Assembly: GCA_963920665.1 (NCBI GenBank)
Contig: OY987270.1
Span: 17,448,019-17,512,018 of the forward strand
From: Straminergon stramineum
Lineage: Eukaryota > Streptophyta > Bryopsida > Hypnales > Calliergonaceae
Direction of reading: 5' to 3'
Length of the DNA: 64,000 nucleotides
Part shown: piece after piece, positions 49,329 to 63,174 of the stretch
Numbering within the stretch: position 1 is the first letter of the stretch
Layout: each line of letters starts with the position of its first letter
The notes under the pieces: generated by a model
Database searches by the model: none
What the model was told of the DNA's origin: nothing
Seen by the model: the letters and a program-made list of their open reading frames with translations, nothing else
Program-made: the position numbers and the translations under genes

Positions 49329-52300
49329 GAGAATCTCGCATCCCTATTTGCACAAGTCAACTTTGACACTTCCCTCTTTGTCTCTAGGTCACCGACTTTT
49401 GTCATATCTTGTCGTGGGGACAATAACTATGATTTGATTTGATTTTCCTTTCCAACTTGTATGTACATCTACTTCACATTCAAGTATTTTTGAAATTTTT
49501 GCCTAGATTTTCAACTCAATTTTTCTACTAAGAAGATTTAAACCTCAAAACTCTATGGTGCAAAAGAATGAGGTGAACCTACATGAGGGGAGAATTGAAC
49601 CCAAGAAGGGGCTGGTTCATAGAGCAAAAAATTGGGTGGGAAAGAGCCTTCTCAATTCACAAATTGGGCCAAGATTTGCATAATGAGCTCAAATATACAT
49701 CATGATTATCTAACCTATCTCTACGATATCATCTCCTCTACCCAATCCATCTCCAAAATTTCTTGATTTAGTGATGGAGGATGGCTAGCACGCGCCTCCG
49801 ACAAATTTCCACATGCCAAGTGGCCACTGTAGTGATAGTAATAATGATGTGGACAGAATCATACTCTCCACAATTAGTACTAAAATTAGTAAGAAATCTC
49901 AAAGCCTTTTAATGTATTCATTTCTCCCATAATGTAAATGCCCAAGTCATCCCTTGGGGGACAAATTGGATTTTGGGCAATTCTCTACGATCTCAATCTT
50001 TGACTTTATTTCTTAAATTTTTTACAAAGATTTAGATTCCAAGAGCTTTGGTTGTAATTTCCACTCATTTTGGACTCACATTCCAAAAGTCATAAGCTTT
50101 TCATTTCAGATATTTCAAGTAGGGGCAAGTCAAGTATGTGAGTATATGACAATTTCACTTGACTTTTGGATTGGCAACAATTTTGGTGGTGAACAAGGGA
50201 CCAAATTAAGTTCTCAATGATAGGAACTTTTAAAGAACAAAGATCTAGATGATAGGAACGTATAAGAACAACATTTTAATTTAGGAATATACAAAGAATA
50301 AGAAAAACAAATGCAAAGAACAAAGAAGGATATGTTTTCTAACTTTTGTAATTTGGGATTTATTTTAATATCAGAAAAAAAATTCCGTAAATTTTTTTTT
50401 AAAATATTTCAAAAAACTGTCCCTGTAGGCCCTTCAAGCCCTGCAATTTGATGAATTTAAAATTAAAATTTTAAAAATAGAGTTGAATAAAATAGAATAA
50501 ATTATTATTTTTTTCCTTTACAAGCTAGTTTAATAGAAGACCATTTGCTTCATATTTCAACTAGATTAGACACTTTATATTACTTCAAACATCTATTATT
50601 GCAAGTGTGACATAATTTCAAGAATCAATATTTTCTACTAATTTCATTTTAGTAAATATTAATGAATAAGATATTAGTTTAAAAGGGCTATATATATCCA
50701 CCTTAACCATGGATTTCAACTACATTGAATCATTATTCTCAAAGTTTGTGCTTGAAGAACACTCTTGCACACAAAGTGTGACAAGAAATAGTATAGGTCT
50801 TTCTTATAATCTCCCCTTATTCATTGAAATCAGATAACTTATTAATATGAATGAGTGTAAATCTAGTGCCAGTTTTTTAGTGGAAATAAATACCAATTTG
50901 TAAAATGACACACCCAAGTAGAAACTTGCCTGAGATAACCAATGGAGTTCACCAACATTTGGTAGAATTGGTTACATCGATGAGTTCTCCAATCGTTTCT
51001 CTCAATGGTTATCTTATGAGTGTGTTCCACTTGTGCTATATGGCAAAAATATTGATGTAGTCATAAGTAATTACTATAGATTCAAAACAATCATCAAAAT
51101 GAATTTTTAGCAAGGATCAAACTCTATTTTTTTTTAAATCTTTGAATATCTTCTAATGATGTTTTGAGAACCTCCACTAGTCTTCATTTCAAATCAAAAA
51201 ATTGACATGAGACCTAAATAAATGTTACTTAGAGGAGTATATAATAGTTACTTTTAATCCCTAAGACAATGGTCCTTACAACATTTCCACTCTTGACAAG
51301 TTGAAATATTTGGGTGGTTGGCGTACAAATATTTGCCAAAATAGATTATCAAATTTGATGAGGACTAAAATCTTTTGTAGGTATGACTCATGATAGCAAG
51401 TCTTGGAATTTATTTTTTGAATTTATTTGGCTACATTATTTACTTTTCAAAATTTGAATATAGTTGAAATGGTTGTGATTTGTAATAATTAATTTAGCAT
51501 AAGGTAGCAGGCTCAGAATTCACACACGCTCTAAAATTACCTGCCTCCTCAAATGTACATTGTTTGTACATGGGTTATTTTCATCTTTACAAGGATGTAC
51601 CAATACTGTACAGTTGAGGAGGTGTGCGATTTTAGAGCCCTAAGCCATTTAGACTTCAAAAATTCATAACTAATTCCACAAAGCTCCAAAAATTATGAAA
51701 CAACTTGAATTAGATGTTAATTAAATTATTGAAAAATATTTCAATAAATTTCACCTCCCGAAAATTCAGTTTCAGCTCTTAAAAATGGGTTCTTTATGGA
51801 CCTCCTACCTTACGAGGAGATAGTTTTGTGGGTCTGAATTCCTCAAACTTATCCAAACTTTCCAATTTTTTAACAGAAAGCTATTGAGATCTTCTACTCC
51901 AGTATACCATTTGCAATATGTATTATTGATTTTTTAACCCATAAAAATTTGCATCATCAAGAAGGCTCCTCAAATACATTTGATGGTATTATTAATATGC
52001 ATTGCAAGTATGTAGCTTACCTTGCCTACTGGAAAGACATTCTTGTGCTCCAACAATGATGTTTATTCCCCTAAAGGGGCAGTCATTCTCTTGAAGGACA
52101 CATAGGAGGACAAAGTAATTATGAAAGTCTATTTCTGTTGTGCACAGCTTGTTACAGACAATATTAATTGTTGGATAAGAAACACATAAGAATCCATCTG
52201 AAAACCCTAATAAAAGCCATAAATAAAAGCCTCTCTCTATTTATTTTTATTTTTATTTTTTTCACACAAAATTCAAAGCTCACATATTTGTAGTCAAAGG

Positions 52301-53433
52301 TACAAAATATGATGCATTTCTCATTTCTAAGTTTTTAATGGACATAATGAATCCATGTGACTAATTAAAGATTAATGGTGATCCAACTAGGTGATTGCAA
52401 GAATGACACTCCATTTTGTGGGGGAGTGCTAGCATGTGAGCATAGAATTTATAAGTCCATGAGTCTAGGAGTCTATATTATTTATAGCCCCCTTTTGTGG
52501 TTATAGGTGTTTATGTTATAGGAACCTATATCATAGATTCTTTTCTATGTTATAGTGTACCTATGCTATAAGTACATAAGTTGTAAACTTTGTCTTCAAA
52601 TGGTTGTAGATACAAACCTACAATTAGATTCAAGGCTCAAAGGCTCATGGATCTTTGCTCATTTGCTAGCATTGTTGGATTTTATGTCTTACACCAAGTG
52701 ATGAAGTTGTCCTCTACTATAATTCTTAAAGCATGAACCTAACAAAGTTGAACTTTTTTTATTGAAGGTAGGCATTTCAATTGTAATCACATTCTTTTTT
52801 TAAATTTAAATTTAAATAAATAAAATTATATTTAAAAGTCAATTTTGCTAGTTTGTGACACTTCCAAATTTGTTTTTCTTGGAAAATTAGGAGTACCCAA
52901 AATTAATGATCTAAACTCTAGAGCTGAAATTTTTGAGGTCTATTTTTTGAGTAGGCAAGTATGTTTTGTATGAGGATCATCTAAAAATAGATTACTTTAA
53001 AGTCTCCATGTGCAATTAGGGCTCCTTGGTGCAAGCACTTTTGAACATTGAAGACGATTTCAAGCTCATTGTTTTGGTGAAATCTCATCACCATTAAGTC
53101 CTCACAAATGGAAACTTTTCAATTTTAAAAATTATTTTTCTAATAATTTAAACATCAAATTGTATATTTTCTTCTCAAAAATTATCCCTCTATTTCATGA
53201 ATAACTTTTGACCTACATTTTTTAGTTCTCAAATTTTGGTGATATGTTATTTTTTTTTATTATACTAGTTATCCATATTTGATTTTTAATTTTTTTTCAA
53301 AAGGTCACAATATAATGAGTACTAGCTATATCGTTGCAGTAAACACTTGTTCTTTCTTTTTTAATGCCCTGGGCCTTGAACATGTTATTTTTTTCTCATA
53401 ACTTTTGTGTATAATGTCCATTTTCTAGGCAAA
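49329..53433. other. AT-rich repeat-derived DNA, no gene
   Basis: No gene or RNA was recognised. A small inverted-repeat element is listed at 51528. Near 52420 a run GTGGGGGAG followed by TG could be a polypurine tract and LTR start, but no partner LTR was found. Confidence 0.45.
51528..51639. mobile_element. Small MITE of about 112 bp
   Basis: The left end GCTCTAAAATTAC and inverted right end GCTCTAAAATCGC are followed on both sides by CCTCCTCAA and TGTACA phrases, giving arms of about 40 bp. Confidence 0.7.
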
Positions 53434-54388
53434 TTAACCCCTAAAGGACCAAACGGTGTTTTTTTGGCAACATAGCAATTTCGGGCAGCTCACTATGATT
53501 GAAATTTTTGGTTTTTTTCTTTGAAATTTTCACACAACATGTGTCCGAGGAGTAGCTTTAAGACCCAACAATTTTCATAACTTTTGAATACATGGTTAAA
53601 AAGTTATTGTATGATATGTTGTTTTCATCGCTCGGCGGGCAGCCCGGGCAGAAAAAAAACTTCTTTAAAAATCATTTTTTTTGAAAATTAAAATTTGAAA
53701 TTAATTTTTCTGATTTATATATACATGGAAAGCTTTGAATCATTCCATTTTGATTTATGAGATGAAAGTTATGAAGAGTTTTATTTGTGGGTAGTTTGTG
53801 GATAGTATTGGAATCTCTACTCTAAAATAAACTTTGAAGACCTTTATTTCACTCAATTTTTAATATTTGTGGAAAAAAAATAAAAATTTGAGGTGTAGAT
53901 TGTTTATTACAACAATTTAACCATTGGGATTGGCATTTTTCAATTTCATAAATATATTATTAACAATTTTGTATTTTGAATCATTCTCTACTTCTTTCAA
54001 TTTACTATTTTTTCCCTATATGTTGTACAATTCCAAATGATCTAAATTTTTTCAAGCATGTAGCCAACATGACTTGGAGAATTAATCCAAAGAGTTACAA
54101 CCATTTTGGACATTTTTTCATAATGATCTGACCTTGTGAAGTGCAGCTGCCCGGATTTTTGCAGGGCCAAAAAATGGCTTTTTGTCACTTCAAATGCTAA
54201 TATCTTGCAATCCAAACGGTGGAAACTTCTGAAAATTTTCCCACATCTTTAAAAACTAGATTACTACAAGATCCTACGGTTACATTTGTCCAAAAATGTA
54301 TTTTTTTCTAAAATTTGGTAGTTGTACTAGAGATGACAGTTTTGGAGCGTTTTTGGTGAAAACATAGTCAAATACCTTTAGGGGTTAA
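53434..54388 (+). mobile_element. TTAA-flanked piggyBac-like element, family A, copy 2 (955 bp)
   Basis: This copy has the best ends of the family: TTAACCCCTAAAGGACCAAA on the left and ACCTTTAGGGGTTAA on the right, with TTAA on both sides. It agrees closely with the inverted copy at 33674-34626 over its whole length. No frame longer than a few dozen codons is shared by all copies. Confidence 0.85.
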
Positions 54389-55350
54389 AATCAATTTTTA
54401 TGTGGTAGTTTTAGACATTGAATAATTTTCTCCAATTCAAAAATAATTTTACTATTTTTAAATTACTATGAATAGGATGTTTATTTTGGCCATTTGGGGG
54501 GAGTTTACTACTATTTTTGATCCAAAAGTGCAAATTTGAAGGTCAAAATTGGGATACAATGACTTCTACTAAAGTTCTATAAGTATGAAGAGAGATTTTC
54601 TAACAATTGTAAAGTGTACACCTTCTACATGCACTCAAATTGCACTACTTTTACGCATGTATATAGAACACAGTTTTTTCCCGAGGATGCAAATTGTTGA
54701 AAAGGAGCATCTTCAAGTTAGGGAAAACTAAATAATTTAATTTTGAATTTTTGGAATGTTTTTACTATTTTCAAAAAATCAAACATCAAAGTATCTATTT
54801 TCTTGGCATTTTCCATTGCTCTTTTTTTGTGCATAACTTTTAGAGATAAATTTTTTTAAACTTGAATTTCTACACATGAACTATTTTTAATGCATTACAA
54901 ATTATTCACATTTTATTTAATTAAAAAAATTATTATTCCAAATATCATAGCACTCACTGAAATAGGCCATTTTGAGACAAAAGGGCAATTGTTTCTTGCA
55001 AAAATCTTGCCACAACATGGCCTCTAGAAACTCCTTTATAACATTGTCTTAAGGTGCTTAAAGATTCTTCCTTTTAGATGGACCTCAACAATACCAAATA
55101 ACTTATGATTGATTCATACTTATAATTTGAGTTGCTCTCTATTTACATTGATCACATAACAATCTACTTCATCAAATAACACACCTTCCACCGCTTTCAC
55201 TGCGTTCTAGCAATAGTCTTAGCTTGCATGTCCCGCCCCTTCACCCTTTCACTCTTTTAATGATGAGGACGTCTTTTTGCAAAGTGCAAACCTCTGATTT
55301 GTCACTTAGGACTCAAAGTTTGTTTGTTTTTTCAATTTTACATCTTATCA

Positions 55351-55918
55351 TTAACCTCTAGAATTAAATGGCATTCTTTTTGGCAACATACAACAATTTT
55401 TGGGTAGTTCATTGAAAAAAAATAATTCATTTTTTTGCTTTGAATTTTTTACACAATGTGTAGCTGAGGAGTAGCTTTAAGGTGCAACAATTTTCATAAG
55501 TTTTGAAAACATGGTAAAAGAATTATTGTATAATATGTAGTTTTTCTTGCTCCCTAGTAAGCTTAGGAAAATCACCTTTTTAAGGAAAAAAAATTTGAAC
55601 TTGGTTTCTTTAGATTTAATTTTGTGTGGAAATCTTTGAATAATTCCATTTTGATTAATAAGATGAAAGTTAAGAGGAGTTTTAGTTTGTGCAAGTAGTT
55701 TAGGAATCTCTACTCTAAAATAAACTTTGAAGTCCCTTATTTAACTCAAATTTCCGTAGTTTTAAAGAAAAAATTAAATAATTGGATGAAGATTTCTAAT
55801 TGGAACATTAAAACCCTTGGAATTTGAATTTTTAATTCCATAACTCCAAATTTTTAAAAATTTAGTATTTTAAATCATACTCTACTAGTCTACTTTTTTC
55901 GACCTACTATTTTTTTCT
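55351..55918 (+). mobile_element. Family A element, copy 5, truncated
   Basis: It starts TTAACCTCTAGAATTAAATG and follows the family A order (GGAGTAGCTTTAAGG, then TTTTCATAAGTTTTG, then AGATGAAAGTTA) until it stops at ACCTACTATTTTTTTC near 55918. The right-hand third of the element is missing. Confidence 0.65.
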
Positions 55919-58343
55919 TGAGGGGGTAGTGAGCAGTTGGAGTAGCAACATATGTGCGAACAAATGATAGGGTATTTTAAAAAAATGGAGGCTAAAAATA
56001 ATAAATGGGCTTAGAGTAATATAGGGTATCGAAAATGGCATTGGACGTCTCTAAAGTATTATAGGGTATGAAATAATAGGTCCCATTAGAAAATTACATA
56101 ATGATAGAATGAGAATTTTTTTTTAAAAATAATTCATTACCCCTATAAAATAGTGGTTGTTTGCACCTATATCCTTATTTTCTTAAGACACTGACCCCCC
56201 AAGATTTTTTTCCAAGTATGTATATGAAGATTTATATGAGTATTTCCAACTTCTTTCTTCAATATATTGTGGAGAGTAATAGATTGTAATATGTACACAT
56301 TTTTGTATAAATTCTTTTAAAGATAAAACCTAACCATTTGGGATGAGTTGAAAATTATAAATTTTTTTGAAATCCAAGTGACATGATCTTGCAATTGGTG
56401 AGGAGTCTTATTTTGAAATTTTCAAAGTGTGTACTTTAACTAGTTGACTAAAGGATTTTAGGTTTTGAATTGTTAATGAAAAAATTTAGATTAAGACTTT
56501 AGCCTTGCTTTGGGTTTGAGTACTTTGAAGTAGTTTTGGGTCTTAAACATGGGATTCATTGAGGGGTTAAGTTTTTTAGGTCAAAACTCTAAGAAGAGTT
56601 TTTAACTATAACAAGTGAAGTACTTATCAATATAACATTTTAGCCTTAGAAGCATGGAGTGCCCAATACACTCCAATCTCTCACTTGTGGATAGGTTAGA
56701 TATCCTAAAAATAGCATAAATCTAAGTTTGCAAAATCAATAGTTAATATCCTTTCCAAACTATGATTAATGCCAAAATCTAAAAGTACTTGTGATGAATC
56801 TTGACCAAATGGAAGTTAGCATTTCAAAAGAGTACGTTTTTTAAAGGTTTAGGTATACTTGTAAAAGACAAAACTAGAGTTACCAATCATTCCGGAAACA
56901 AAGTAGCAGGTTAGATGTTGACTTTGAAGATCAAAAATCCAAAGAGAGGTGTTTGAAAATATGCAAAGAGACCAATGACGCAATTGATTTGTCAAGATTC
57001 CTTTCTAGTCAAAAGATTTTTAATTCATTGAATTTAAAAGGAGGTAATTACAACTAAGCCTTCTTGTAGAAAGTTAAGAGTAAAAATATGAGCATGCACT
57101 AGATGTAATGGGCCCTCTAGAGGTCACTCATGAAGTTTTAGGTTTTCGTAAATTACAAAAGTTTTTTTGGGAAGGTTAACTACTAAAATCAATGTTGAAA
57201 AATTCTTGAAAAATATCCAAGTTGTAGTAAAATTCTAGTAAAAATTAAGATGGACTAAAAGTGCAATCTAGCAAGTTTCTAGGCATTCTCACATCGACAA
57301 GTATCCAAATAGACAATCCTATCAATTTCTAGCAAAATTTAAACAATATTAAAGAATTGACTAGGGCCTTGGGAGCATATAACATCCTAAAAAAAGCCAA
57401 AGTGGATGCTTTCTTACTCCAACACCCCTTTTGAGCACTCCAAGCAAGCTAAAATTCTTGGAAAATGTAAATTCATTCATCTATGATTTTTATTGTTTTT
57501 TAATTTTGACAATTTGCAACTTTTTCAAATTCAAATAGCCTTGGAGTAGGGGGTGTAGGTTGGATGGGCACATTAGAGCCTTCTAAAGCCAATGACACCA
57601 TCCATTTGGAATTTGGAGCTTTTTTCCAAAATTTAGAATTGATTTAACAATAGATTTGACTTTTTTTGGGTAATTAAATAGTATGAAGCCTTAAAAAATC
57701 TTGGGGTTAAATCAGAAAGGAAGAACTTTGAGAAATTTATAAAAGTCCACCCCTTCTCTTCCAAAACCGAAACTTTCTTCATGTACTACCATGCCGCTTG
57801 TTCTATTTTGATGGATTTTGGTGGATTTGACCAAATTATGCCAATTCAGTGTTTTTAGAGCATTTTTTGCTCACTTCGCCTTCATTTGTAAAGCTTGCTT
57901 TGAAGAACATTGAAGTACCTTCAAAACTTGCCCTCCTTTGTTGGTGCTAAGTATTGTTTTTTGATTTTAACCATTCAATGGTACTAATACTAAAAAGTTC
58001 TGATTGAATCTTGGCAATGTCCGTAGTAGGAAGTTCTTAGAGCTTCTTATTTGTAGTGGCAAGATTCACATGAGCTCCTTGGTGGGAATACCATGTCTTT
58101 AAGAAATCCCCTAGATCCCTGAAGTGTGAATTTATTATATACAAAATTGCCTTACCTTTATATTTTGCAACTTGTTGATGACAAGAGAGTAGCTTTTCCA
58201 TCATTTTTTTGCTTTCCCCAAGCTCCCTTAATATTTCCTTTCACAACCTCATTAGCACACCTATGGAGGAACTTTGACTTATGTATTTTTTAGGACATCA
58301 TCACCTTTTGTAACCCTTTAGACTCTTTTCCTTAGTATTTGAG

Positions 58344-58515
58344 TCCCGATTTGAACAACCTAGAAACCCCCATTCCAATTTAAACCACTTAGTATACTAA
58401 TCCTAAGTTGAACCTCCAAATTTCCTAGCCTTGAATTGAACTACCCACACCTCCAATCCCAATTTGAACCCATCCAACACCCCAATCCCTATTTGAAACA
58501 CCCTATACCCAAGTC
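58344..58515 (+). repeat. Degenerate minisatellite, unit about 25-35 bp
   Basis: Units resemble CCAATCCCAATTTGAACCC, repeated six or seven times with substitutions and length changes. Confidence 0.55.
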
Positions 58516-58569
58516 AAACTCCACTAATTAAGTCAATCGATGAAAAAGAAAGCCACGGTAGTAGCCATA

Positions 58570-58745
58570 GAGAGTCTAGCCGTGAGTTTGGAGCCAAATT
58601 GATCGTAAAGTTGAGGGCTAAACCATGAGGTTAGAAGGCTAGACCATGAGGTCTTTGGACCAAGCTATGAAGTCGAGGTCTAGGCCGCAAGGTCTGAGGG
58701 TCAAGTCGCAAAGGTTGAAGGTCTAGACTATGACTATGAGGGAGG
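58570..58745 (+). repeat. Degenerate minisatellite, unit about 25 bp
   Basis: Units resemble AGGCTAGACCATGAGGTC followed by a few bases, repeated about six times with frequent changes. It lies directly after the previous minisatellite but has an unrelated unit. Confidence 0.6.
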
Positions 58746-60039
58746 AGAGGCCACTTACCTCTTGATTCTAAACAACAAAGATCATATTGAATGATATAGA
58801 CATACATTAGAAGAGAAGATTAGAGAGAAAGGTGATTGTGGGGGTTTGGAAATCAAAACACTTTGGGCATTGAAGAAAATCTAAAATTGAATTTAGGGAA
58901 CATGGTTGACCTCAACCATGTTGAAATTGGTTCCAAAAAAAAGAAAAAAAAGAAGAAGTTGAATATATGTAGACTATTAATATCCATTTATTAGAAGGCA
59001 TTGACCTTTAGAGAATATCTTTTTGATCACAAGTCAATAAAAAGAACATTAGTGTAAGGATAGTCAACACATTGATGTTGCAAAATATCTTGAAGGAAAA
59101 TCAAAAGAAAAAATAGAAGAAAACAAAAGGAAAGAAAAAACACAAGAAGTAGATAGATTGTTGTAGAACATGAAATGAAAATATACATCCCCATGTAAAC
59201 CTTTATTATTCAAAAGTATGCAAAGAAAAGTAAAACATTAAAATCTAATAGAGATGGAGCATGATACGCAAACCAAAGTGATTTTAATTCAAGTGATGGA
59301 TGATAGGATTGTGTTGGAAGTCAACTCTAAGGTAAGTGTCTAAAGCGCTATTCTATTTAATTTGATTTCCTAATTTCTAAAGGAAAAGTAGAAGGTAGGT
59401 GCTCAAGTCAGACCTATAGGAGACTTCCAAATCGTAAGTTTAGATTGTCTTCTTATAGAATATCTTAGGAGGTTTCCAAAAACATGTTACACTTAAAAAA
59501 TTGTTTGAAATTGAAAAAGATAGGCTAGGATGAAGTTTGATAGCCAAAGAAAGTAGATTGGAATGAAAAACAATAAAAAGTATGTCAAAGTCAAAACCTG
59601 ATATTAGAATGTATGTAAAATTCAAAAATAACCTCCGAAAAAGAAGTTCATTTAGAATTTTAAGTTAGTAGAAAATATTGGATGAAGTTTTCAAATTCTA
59701 ATTAGGAACAAGACTTCATCCATCTATAACTTTTGCAAGAAAATTCCAAATCCTTATTGCCTTACCATTCTAGAGAGTTGATTTAGTCCCTCAAAATATA
59801 AGATCACAAAATTAAACTTTGAAACCAACAACTTGAATTTATAAGTTCATAAAATATACTATCGGTAGAAAGCCCCAAGTCAGACGGTTAGAAATATAAT
59901 GATCCCAATTCTAAGTTTAGATGATATTAGAAAATCTTTAGAGGTTTCTAAAACTAGTATGGTCAATTTCATTAAAATGGTGGTATTCCATTAAATTTGG
60001 AGGCGATTTCGCTACTTTGGTACTTTCAAGGTTCATACT

Positions 60040-60245
60040 ACAAGGTCTGAAATCTAAACTTGTCCTAAATGTTAGAAATCTAGACTAGTCTTAGATGTTT
60101 GAAATCTAGAAAGGCCATAGATGGTTTAGACCACGCAATATCAATTCTAAATTTTTGGATTCTATAAGTATCCTAGATGTCCAAAAGCTATACCAATTCT
60201 AGATGTCCCTTATATAGTTTATATTGCATGGTCTGAAAAATGGCA
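60040..60245 (+). repeat. Degenerate tandem repeat, unit about 30-40 bp
   Basis: Units resemble GAAATCTAGACTAGTCTTAG followed by ATGTT. The first three are clear; later ones are only partly recognisable. Confidence 0.5.
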
Positions 60246-61492
60246 CAAAGAATATTGCTATTTGAATGAAATTGACCATTTAAAATGGCAATAAAAATTC
60301 AGATTTAAATAAAAACTAAGAAAGTTAGAATAGGATGAAGTTTAATCCTTAAATGGCTTAGTTTTGAATGAAAAGAATCTAGATTCATCTAATGAGGTTG
60401 AAACAAAAATCTCTAAATCTCCATAAAATCTAAAATTGAAATCCAAAGGTAAAAGTCGATTTGGATACACAAGGCTGTATTATTGGATGGATGAAAAGTC
60501 TTAGTTCAATTGAGAACGAAAACTTCATTTGCCTAAAACTTTTGTGAGAAGTGTCCAATTCTTATTTTCTTTACCATTTTGGAAAGGGAAAACCATAATC
60601 TGTATAATAGGATGACAAAAAAATTCATTTTAAGAAAATACATTTATGAAGATTAGAGTTTTGACATGAATTAAATTCTAGGCTCTAGATTGGCCAAAAT
60701 ACTCAAAATTTATAACTTTTGCAATTTGTAACTATTTCTATTGAGATTTGGATTACTTAAAACTTGTAGATAGAAAATACTTATTCATTTTTTGAAAGAA
60801 CAGTGGTCATTGCTTAGACAAATACTTTAGGATTCAAAAGGTAAAATACATTAGATGTTTTTCAGGCCTCTTGAAGACTATTTGACCATTTCAAGTCTAT
60901 TTAGTGTTCTATGAACTAGCCTCTACTATGTAGAAGAATTTTTTTGAAAAAATTCTTTAAAAATTAACCTAAAAAATATTATCTGACGTGGTTGTCTCTT
61001 GACTATGTCTAGTAGTTGATGTTGTAGAATTCCCACATTTTCCATAGTCCAAAAACTCCCGGTCTTCCGTAGGTTTGAAAAAAATCTAATACAAAACCCC
61101 TAGTTGCATCCGCTTTATCTCAAGAGTGGTGATAAAATGCTCACACAAAGCCACCATGATTCTAGCAATTCAATGTATTGAATCTTTGTTGCGCCATCTA
61201 TTTCAATCCATCCATCTTACATTGTACTAGTGTGCGATGCAGTTTGAACAACAAATAGTGTTTATATTTTGTGCACACATATATTAGCAATACAACAAAC
61301 TTCTCTATTGAAAAAAATTAATTTCATATATTGTCAATAAGCTACTAGCATAGTATGTTTGAAGGTGCCTGCCCAAATTCATCATTTGTAGCAATACTAT
61401 AGCTACAATATACTCATTGCTTGATGGATTAATAATAAATTGCTTTAACCAATTTGGACTCCTTGCTAGTGAGTCACTTGTGACTCTACCTT

Positions 61493-61657
61493 CACTAGAA
61501 GAAATTTGTGTTTGCCTCATCAAAATCTACATCACGTGTTTATTGAAGCAAATGCAAACTCTGTGATGAAAAATGTAAAAAAAAGTAGATTTTGTGTTTG
61601 CCTCAACAAATACATCATGTAGATTTTGTTTTAGGCAAACACAAATTTCTTCTAGTG
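61493..61657. mobile_element. CACTA-type MITE, copy 3 (165 bp), with target duplication
   Basis: The left end CACTAGAAGAAATTTGTG and the inverted right end are identical over the first 25 bases and the match continues to about 52. The element is flanked by CTT on both sides, the 3-bp duplication expected of CACTA elements. Confidence 0.85.
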
Positions 61658-63174
61658 CTTTGATGTACCCACTTCAACAAAGTTGGAAATAAATTTGTTA
61701 AGATAAATGGTTGTTTCCCGTAGCTTTGATACTTGAAAGTTATTAATTGGATCCTTCATCTCTATAATACACTTGACTATTTCCAGATTCATCTTTAATT
61801 AATCCTCCATTGAATACAATATGTTCCAATAATTGTCCTTCCTTAAATCCCAAATTGTATTTTTAATAGTTTAGAGAGCTTTCATGATTAGCTAATCATT
61901 GAAATGTTGCTTGAATTTGCACCATATGACACTATCTATCACCACAAATAATAAAATCATCGAGTTAAACCTTCACAAATTTACCAAATATGAAACCAAT
62001 TGTATTGTAAACCTTCACTTTGGACTCATAGAGATTTTTTTCATTTCATTAAGTCATTATTAAATTTTACAAGATACAAACAAACTTCCATGAAAAAAGG
62101 ATTATATGGTTTTACCATAATTGGTAAAGTACTTAACAATGTAGTGTTTTACCCTTATAAGCCTAGAGTGCCTACAATGCTCTAATCTCTCACTTTTAGA
62201 TGAATTAGGTGTAAAGGTAGTCTGCTCTTAAAGTGACCATTTAAGGGCTAGTTTGCTTATTTCATGAACTTCTATTGAAGAAAATATTTTGGATTTACTT
62301 TTTAGAGAAAGAAAAATACATGCGGTTTACAATACAATTGGTTTCATATTTTTTCAAGCATTATTGCATTACTTATGAATTTTCAAAGATTTCTATCCTA
62401 GGTACCTATTTATGATAGTAGATTAGGTTAAAAATATACACACTAAGGCTATAATGAGAGTTGGGAAAACCAAGAACAAACATGCGGACTTGCATTAAAT
62501 AACAATCAATGGTCCTAAATGTGACCATGCTTGTATCAAATTAAATTCATAGATTTTTCATCTACAAGAAAGTAGTTGGCATGCCAACTTCTAATGTAAA
62601 TTCATGAATGTCCAATTAAGACTACATTTAAAATTGAACCCAACCATGTGCTTGAACCATCTATATTGAAACATTAAAACAATTTCTCACAGACTTTAAT
62701 ATGCTGCCTTTTTATCCTTAATTCATTCATTGTCTACAATCTATTGATTTTAGGACCACTAAATGTTCATTTTTGACTTAATTCTGGGGATGATTTAAAG
62801 AAGGTGAGTGCTTTAAGAGTAAACTACTCTATTAAAAGAAATTTAGGTCTAGTTTGTGACAAAATCCTTTCCAAATTACAACTAAAGTCCACACCTAGGA
62901 GTGCATGTGATGAATTTTGGATAAAATAGTAGTTAGTATTTAGATGTATGAGTTTCTTTTAGATTTTGATATACTTGTAATAGACAAAATTAGAGTTGCC
63001 AACTATTTTGAGATGAAAGTAGAAAGTTAGATGTTGGTCTTGTAGATGCAAATTCAAGTAGTATTAAGAAAGATGCAATCAAAGGCCAAAGAGGTTTTTT
63101 TTAAGATAAAAGTATTTCAAGAGCCAGCAATGCAATCAATTCATCAAAATTTTACACTAGTCAAAAAAATTCTA

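Noticed and set aside
52410..52740. Polypurine tract and 3' LTR of a copia element
   Set aside because: Only a GTGGGGGAG followed by TG was seen. No second LTR, primer-binding site or reverse transcriptase was found.
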